From Pyropia yezoensis (taxonomy: Eukaryota > Rhodophyta > Bangiophyceae > Bangiales > Bangiaceae): a stretch of 64,000 bases of DNA. The stretch spans positions 13,064,568-13,128,567 of the forward strand of contig CM020618.1 of assembly GCA_009829735.1 (NCBI GenBank), read 5' to 3'. The notes under the pieces were generated by a model. It was given only the letters and a program-made list of their open reading frames with translations. It made no database searches and was not told where the DNA came from. The stretch's first letter is position 1, and each line of letters begins with the position of its first letter. Below are positions 61,758 to 64,000 of this stretch, piece after piece. The position numbers were made by a program, and so were the translations under genes.

Positions 61758-62681
61758 TCACACCTTGGCGGCTTCCGCCTCGGCCAGCCGCTCCGCCACA
61801 ATCTTTTCAATGTACTTGCCCGTGATGTCCACCTCCACATTCACCCGCTCGCCCGCCCGCTTGGCCGCTAGCGCCACGTGCTCCTGCGTGTAGGGGATCA
61901 TCATGAATGTAAAGCCTTCGTCGGTCACGTCCACGACGGTCAGGCTGGTGCCGTCAATGGCGACGTAGCCCTTGCGCACAATGTACTTCATCAGCCGCCG
62001 CTCCATCGCCACCGTGTAGGTGAGGGCGTCCGCGTCGGGCGTCACCGCCGTGATGGTGCCCGTGCCGTCCACGTGGCCCTGCACAACGTGGCCCCCAAAC
62101 CGGCCGTCTGCCGCGAGGCTCCGCTCCAGGTTGACCCCCCCGCCGGCGGCCAGGTCCCCCAGCGACGTGCAGCGGAGCGTCTCGGCGGCAAGGCCAAAGG
62201 ATAGGTCTGCCACTGACCCGGCGGCGGCGCCCGCGCCCGCCGACACGGCGCTGTCGGCATCGTCCGACAGCGACGCGGGCGCGCCGTCGGCCACGGGTAC
62301 GATGGCGGTCGCGGTGAGGCACACGCCATTGACGGCGACGCTGTCGCCGAGCGCCACCCCCTGCGCCGCTGTCCTTGCCCGCACCACCAGCGTGCAGCCG
62401 CCGCCCGACGTGGCAATGTCCGCGTTGGTCAGCGACACGACCGTGCCCACCTCCTCGACAATGCCGGTAAAGACGGCGGTGGGCACATGGGGGGAGGAGC
62501 GGCGATATGGAGAAGAGGGAGGGGGGGGAGGCACCGCGCGGCCGTGCCGAGGCGCCCACCGGGGGCGGCGGGCGGCAGCGGCGGCGGCGGGGAGGGGCAG
62601 GGCGCGGCGGCTAAACGAAGACGCGGAAAGATGGGTGGCGGCCGGCGAAGCCACGAAGATGGGGGCGGGGAGGAACGCCAT
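61758..62681 (-). CDS. Riboflavin synthase alpha chain, plastid-targeted
   Basis: Last step of riboflavin synthesis: dismutation of two 6,7-dimethyl-8-ribityllumazine molecules. 307 codons from ATG 62681 (MAFLPAPIFVASPAAT). Residues 1-68 are Ala/Arg/Pro/Ser-rich with no acidic residues, a plausible plastid transit peptide. The mature enzyme starts at VFTGIVEEVGTVVSL (~70), the conserved N-terminus of the family. There are two lumazine-binding repeats. The first has GDSVAVNGVCLTAT, then an Ala/Gly/Asp-rich insertion of about 25 residues, then DLSFGLAAETLRCTSLGDL and GVNLERSLAADGRFGGHVVQGHVDG. The second has KGYVAIDGTSLTVVDV and FMMIPYTQEHVAL. The C-terminal helix ends in ERLAEAEAAKV. The enzyme works as a trimer. 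Open sequence upstream of the chosen ATG lacks features of the family. Confidence 0.95.
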   Translation of the reverse strand: MAFLPAPIFVASPAATHLSASSFSRRALPLPAAAAAARRPRWAPRHGRAVPPPPPSSPYRRSSPHVPTAVFTGIVEEVGTVVSLTNADIATSGGGCTLVVRARTAAQGVALGDSVAVNGVCLTATAIVPVADGAPASLSDDADSAVSAGAGAAAGSVADLSFGLAAETLRCTSLGDLAAGGGVNLERSLAADGRFGGHVVQGHVDGTGTITAVTPDADALTYTVAMERRLMKYIVRKGYVAIDGTSLTVVDVTDEGFTFMMIPYTQEHVALAAKRAGERVNVEVDITGKYIEKIVAERLAEAEAAKV

Positions 62682-64000
62682 GGCAAATATGAAGGGAGAG
62701 AAGTGGGGGGGATGTGAGGCAGGTGGTGGGGGACGGGTGGAGGTGGTGGAGGTGGTGGAGGTGGCGGGGAAGCCAACGCCGCCACGTCTTGCTGCAGACG
62801 ACTGCCGGTCGCACCCAGCAGGGTAGGATGGACAGCCACGCGAGCAGCAGCCAGCTTCTGTGGCAACCAAGGCCAGCCACCGTGGATCACAATGACGTTC
62901 TCGTGGCCGCAATGAGAGTTTTCCGTGACCCAACTCCTGCGTCAAAAGAACTGAAATCGATTCTTTTCCGAAGAATATTTGTAAATGTGAGGGTTTTGCC
63001 GTTCTGTATTTCAAGACAACCCAGCCCGATCTTGATTGGAGACCGCCACGAACCAGTGGACTTTCACAATGCACCTCTGTGAACATTTCCACTCCGTCTC
63101 GCGCGAATTTCGTCATCGGTCGATGACCGCTCACCGACGGCGCTTTGCGAGGCGTCGTCCTCAGTCTGCGCGCCTCGTCGAGTGCCGCCATGTCGCAGAG
63201 AACGGTGGGGGGGGGGGGCGTTGCAAGAACAGAAAACAACTGCCATCTTCGCCTGCACCTTCCGACCCCCCCCAGCAATCAGGCCCGCGCGCGCGGGGGC
63301 CTGCGGAGCGGGGTGCCCTGCTCCCGCGGCAAGATCAGAGCGCGCGCGTTATTCCCTTGTGAGAATCCCGGGCACTCCGTTCCTCGATGCAGTACGGTGC
63401 CCCACCTTCGTGGCTCGTGGCTGCCCACCTGACGGAAGGGTGGCACCTCCCTGGGCCATGCCGTGCGTAGGAGGGGATCCACATCCCCTACCGGCGTGGG
63501 CTGCGGGGCCAGCCGCCTTGGAGGACCGCCCGCGCCGCCGAGCGTTGGAAAGCCCAATCTCGCCTCGCTGATGGACTCGCCGCCGGTCGTCCCGCTCAAT
63601 CAACCAACTCACGGTCATCGTGCGCCCGCCCGTCACTGCTTTTTCCAACACGACAGTTGCCGCCCCGTTTCGAACATGCCCCCCCCGTCCTTCCGTGATC
63701 TGTCCTACATGGCCTGACGATCCCCTTCCATCCCCGTTCTGTTTCCTCTTTTCTCGGCATCCACCTTCCGTATCGTAGCACGTGGTGGTGGAATGTTAAC
63801 CAATGCTTTCAATGTGGACCGGGCCCGGATTGCGCACGGTGACCCCGTGGAGGCCGATTGTCTTGACACAGCGTTCTCCTTGCTTTCTTCCACGTAGTGC
63901 AACACACGCACTATCTATGCTACAACCATCAGCTGCTCACAGACGACGAAGAACAGAGTCTTCACCTGGTGAACAAAGAACTGTGGCCTGCAAGCGTGTG
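62682..64000. other. Upstream region of riboflavin synthase; no further gene seen
   Basis: GC-rich to about 62850, then mixed composition. 62900-63060 is relatively AT-rich. A G-run at 63209-63218 and a CGCG-rich stretch at 63290-63350 are present. No ORF with a recognisable domain was found on either strand. Confidence 0.5.

Noticed and set aside
1..64000. CRISPR arrays, rRNA, tRNA genes and bacterial operons
   Set aside because: No regular direct repeats with spacers, no tRNA T-loop consensus in a foldable context, no rRNA blocks; gene style is eukaryotic.

Overview
The window looks like nuclear DNA of a photosynthetic eukaryote, most likely a GC-rich, intron-poor red alga of the Porphyra/Pyropia type. 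This assignment is an inference. It rests on extreme GC content with GGC-type triplet tracts, long mostly uninterrupted eukaryotic genes (HECT ubiquitin ligase, ORC4), and two plastid-pathway enzymes with transit-like N-termini (UDP-sulfoquinovose synthase, riboflavin synthase). No bacterial operon, CRISPR array, rRNA or convincing tRNA was seen.

Layout. 1-6050: a secreted fasciclin-domain protein (1430-2242, minus) in otherwise gene-poor DNA. 6051-33002: a nest of retroelements. It starts with a broken gag/RT fragment (6051-7565). A chromodomain Ty3/gypsy element, here called A (minus), follows; it is split by a younger element B of a second family (12497-23337, minus, target duplication GGTGG). 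A itself abuts the interior of an old, decayed element D of B's family (27272-33002, plus). 33003-35473: simple GC repeats. 35474-40489: element C, a B-family copy with most of gag-pol deleted (target duplication TCCAC). 40490-43233: a decayed pogo/Tigger-like transposase interrupted by a solo LTR (41461-42169). 44514-62681: a host gene block with HECT E3 ligase (+), a large low-complexity protein (-), ORC4 (+), UDP-sulfoquinovose synthase (-), an uncharacterised protein (-) and riboflavin synthase (-).

The most unusual feature is shared by the LTR elements. Between pol and the 3' LTR, on the strand opposite gag-pol, lies a ~647-codon ORF. It is intact in B and C, decayed in D, and present in a diverged, broken form in the different family A. 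In the B family it is preceded by a hairpin just before its ATG, the element is dense in the 7-mer CAASTTG, and the antisense strand of the LTR carries a Zn2Cys6-like cysteine cluster. C kept both LTRs and this antisense ORF while losing gag-pol.

The 500-N gap in B is flanked by the same ~0.96 kb sequence on both sides, differing only by homopolymer deletions. It is almost certainly a scaffolding artefact, and B's true length is probably about 9.4 kb.

Among host genes, UDP-sulfoquinovose synthase makes the sulfolipid head group in the plastid. Riboflavin synthase makes riboflavin, also likely in the plastid. ORC4 belongs to the replication origin recognition complex. The HECT ligase resembles the UPL1/HUWE1 group but appears to lack its N-terminal half.
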